Part shown: piece after piece, positions 62,295 to 64,000 of the stretch
Layout of the letters: each line of letters begins with the position of its first letter
Position numbering within the stretch: position 1 is the first letter of the stretch
NCBI GenBank assembly: GCA_964579795.1
Contig: CAZOHM010000003.1
Coordinates: 44,562 to 108,561, forward strand
DNA: 64,000 nt
Reading direction: 5' to 3'
Source of the DNA: JAEYFP01 sp964579795
GTDB lineage: Bacteria > Bacillota > Clostridia > Lachnospirales > Lachnospiraceae
The notes under the pieces: model-generated
What the model was told of the DNA's origin: nothing
What the model saw: the letters and a program-made list of their open reading frames with translations, nothing else
The model's database searches: none
Translations under genes and position numbers: made by a program

Positions 62295-62949
62295 TGACAC
62301 GCTGATAATGCTTTTACAAGGAATCAGAGATACGCTGTATATGACAGTGACATCCACGCTGATGGCATATGTTTTAGGATTGCCGATGGGAATTCTACTG
62401 GTAATTACAAAGAAGGACGGTCTTAAGCCAATTGGATGGATTTATAAAGTGCTGGATATTATTGTGAATATTGTGAGATCTGTTCCATTTCTGATATTGA
62501 TAATTACTGTAATTCCTCTTACCAAGCTGATAGTCGGACAGAGCTATGGACCGAGCGCAACAATTGTTCCACTTACGCTTGCCGCAGCACCATTTGTAGC
62601 GAGAATGGTTGAATCATCGCTTTTAGAAGTCGATCCGGGAGTAATCGAAGCTGCACAGAGTATGGGTGCCTCGACATTTACCATTGTCTGGAAGGTGCTT
62701 CTTGCAGAATCAAAAACCTCTCTAATTGTTGGAAGCACGATTGCAGTCGGTACAATTCTTGGCTACAGTGCAATGGCAGGAGCTGTTGGTGGCGGTGGAC
62801 TTGGCGATATAGCGATTCGATATGGTTACTACCGGTACCAGACAGACATTATGCTTGTGACGGTTGTCTTACTTGTTGGACTGGTACAGATTTTACAATA
62901 CATTGGTATGCGTGTATCCAAAAAGACGGATAAGCGAATTACATGCTGA
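62284..62949 (+). CDS. metI: Methionine ABC transporter permease
   Basis: The product has 221 residues and five helices. It has the AAPFVARMVESSLLEVDPGVIEAA permease loop that contacts the ATPase, typical of MetI. The ATG at 62284 is chosen, inside the end of metN, since GAGGAGCTTGAGG lies before it; a TTG three codons earlier is less likely. It works with MetN and the lipoprotein MetQ to import methionine. Confidence 0.94.
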   Translation: MWDNDTLIMLLQGIRDTLYMTVTSTLMAYVLGLPMGILLVITKKDGLKPIGWIYKVLDIIVNIVRSVPFLILIITVIPLTKLIVGQSYGPSATIVPLTLAAAPFVARMVESSLLEVDPGVIEAAQSMGASTFTIVWKVLLAESKTSLIVGSTIAVGTILGYSAMAGAVGGGGLGDIAIRYGYYRYQTDIMLVTVVLLVGLVQILQYIGMRVSKKTDKRITC

Positions 62950-63017
62950 CTGATTAGGGTCAATTCTGTGAGAACAGATTTGAATAAATATGAGGAGAAT
63001 TAGAGGAGGAAACTATT

Positions 63018-63890
63018 ATGAAGAAATTAACAACAGTAGCAGCAGTACTTGCATTGACAGCAGGTGTACTGACTGGATGCGGACAGAGTGCAAGTGCACC
63101 GGCGAGCGCCGCTTCTACAGATGCAGCAGCAGAAGCAGAAACAGAAACAAAAGCAGAAGGCGGTGTCATTAAGGTGGCAGCTTCCGCAACACCACATGCA
63201 GAAATCCTTGAGCAGGTAAAGGATACACTTGCAGCAGAAGGATGGGATTTACAGGTTACAGTATTTGATGATTATGTACAGCCAAATCTTGTAGTAGAGA
63301 GTGGCGAGTTTGATGCGAACTATTTTCAGCATATTCCATATTTGAATGATTTTAACAAAGAGAATAATACGCATCTTGTACAGGCAGCACAGATTCATTA
63401 TGAGCCGTTTGGTATTTATGCAGGTAAGTCTTCAGATCTTTCAGCAATTGCTGATGGAGCTAAGATTGCAGTACCAAATGACACGACAAATGAAGCAAGA
63501 GCACTTTTGCTTTTGCAGGATAATGGTTTGATTAAGCTGAAGGATGGTGTTGGCTTAGAGGCAACTGTAAAGGATATTGAAGAGAATGCAAAGAATATTG
63601 AGATTGTAGAACTGGAAGCAGCACAGGTACCTAAGGTTATCAGCGAAGTGGATTTTGTTGTTTTGAATGGTAACTACGCTATGGAAGCTGGACTCAGTGT
63701 TGGTAAGGATGCAGTAGCAGCTGAAAAAGCTGAATCAGAAGCAGCACAGACATATGCCAATATTCTTGTAGTAAAAGAAGGTAATGAGAATGCAGCCGGT
63801 GTACAGGCGCTTGTTAAGGCTTTGACATCAGATACAGTAAAGGATTATATCAACAATACTTATGATGGTGCAGTAGTACCCATTTTCTAA
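63018..63890 (+). CDS. metQ: Methionine-binding lipoprotein
   Basis: The product has 290 residues. A signal peptide ends in LTGC with the lipid-bearing Cys21, followed by an Ala/Glu/Thr-rich linker. The NlpA/MetQ domain shows IKVAASATPHAEIL, FDANYFQHIPYLNDF and VPNDTTNEARALLLLQ. It captures methionine outside the cell and delivers it to MetI. GAGGAGG precedes the ATG. It is the last gene of the metNIQ set, and a terminator follows. Confidence 0.96.
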   Translation: MKKLTTVAAVLALTAGVLTGCGQSASAPASAASTDAAAEAETETKAEGGVIKVAASATPHAEILEQVKDTLAAEGWDLQVTVFDDYVQPNLVVESGEFDANYFQHIPYLNDFNKENNTHLVQAAQIHYEPFGIYAGKSSDLSAIADGAKIAVPNDTTNEARALLLLQDNGLIKLKDGVGLEATVKDIEENAKNIEIVELEAAQVPKVISEVDFVVLNGNYAMEAGLSVGKDAVAAEKAESEAAQTYANILVVKEGNENAAGVQALVKALTSDTVKDYINNTYDGAVVPIF

Positions 63891-63919
63891 ATGAAGGAAT
63901 CATTAATACTTTTTAAGAG

Positions 63920-63952
63920 AAATGCTTATTCGCAAGGATAGGCATTTTTTTA
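63920..63952 (+). terminator. Rho-independent terminator after metQ
   Basis: AAATGCTTAT (63920-63929) pairs with ATAGGCATTT (63938-63947), one pair being G-U, around an 8-base loop. A run of T follows directly. Confidence 0.85.
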
Positions 63953-63977
63953 ATTGTATAGCAGTCTTTTATTAAAC

Positions 63978-63994
63978 CACCTGCTATGCAGGTG
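63978..63994. repeat. Short perfect hairpin at the window edge
   Basis: CACCTGC and GCAGGTG form a 7-bp stem with a 3-base loop. The context is cut by the window end, so no role can be assigned. Confidence 0.35.
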
Positions 63995-64000
63995 TGTCCA

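Noticed and set aside
1..64000. tRNA, rRNA, CRISPR arrays, insertion sequences, integrases and phage genes
   Set aside because: None was recognised by eye; no transposase-like or integrase-like product and no array-like repeat was found.

Overview
The window is low-GC DNA with purine-rich AGGAGG-type ribosome sites, tight ATGA and TAATG gene overlaps, a LytTR two-component pair, a stand-alone Spo0A-type DNA-binding protein, an LCP wall-ligase and no outer-membrane genes. This points to a Gram-positive, spore-former-related member of the Clostridia, most likely a Lachnospiraceae gut bacterium. The taxon is inferred from protein flavour only. No rRNA, tRNA, CRISPR array, insertion sequence or phage module was seen.

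Region 1 (1-16606) is a surface-glycan gene set rich in membrane enzymes. It holds the end of a bactoprenol-sugar synthase (GT2), a Wzx-type flippase, several large GT-C-like membrane proteins (including a YfhO protein and a DUF6077-like protein split into two overlapping reading frames), a nucleotide-sugar dehydrogenase, a YdjC/ChbG deacetylase and a pair of four-helix SMR/Arn-like transporters. A two-gene block on the minus strand (4187-7155) interrupts the otherwise rightward array.

Region 2 (16607-23170) is regulatory and transport. It has a LytTR response regulator and GHKL histidine kinase behind a promoter with a 21-bp-period direct repeat and a leader hairpin. It also has a Spo0A C-terminal-domain protein, a small zinc-ribbon protein on the minus strand, and an ABC ATPase with a fused permease/GldG protein.

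Region 3 (23204-53939) is the core wall-polysaccharide locus, all rightward. It contains rfbB-rfbA-rfbC (no rfbD here) with a large GH25/Big_2 surface protein inserted; Wzm/Wzt with a carbohydrate-binding tail; and a methyltransferase fused to a kinase-like domain that resembles the WbdD chain terminator. It continues with three paralogous tandem GT2 enzymes in different states of decay, phosphoglucomutase, GT87, GtrA and GtrB-like modules, an SGNH/SASA esterase lipoprotein, a kinase-HAD phosphatase-nucleotidyltransferase cassette, rhamnosyltransferase-like GT2s, a WbaP-like priming transferase and an LCP ligase. Taken together they could prime, polymerise, cap, export, decorate and attach a rhamnose-containing glycan.

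Region 4 (53973-64000) is mostly housekeeping: glmS, a ClpX-like unfoldase, a subtilisin-family protein whose catalytic Ser position reads Cys, a signal peptidase II homologue with a small membrane protein, cysK behind a strong promoter and a candidate CymR-type operator, and the methionine importer metNIQ.
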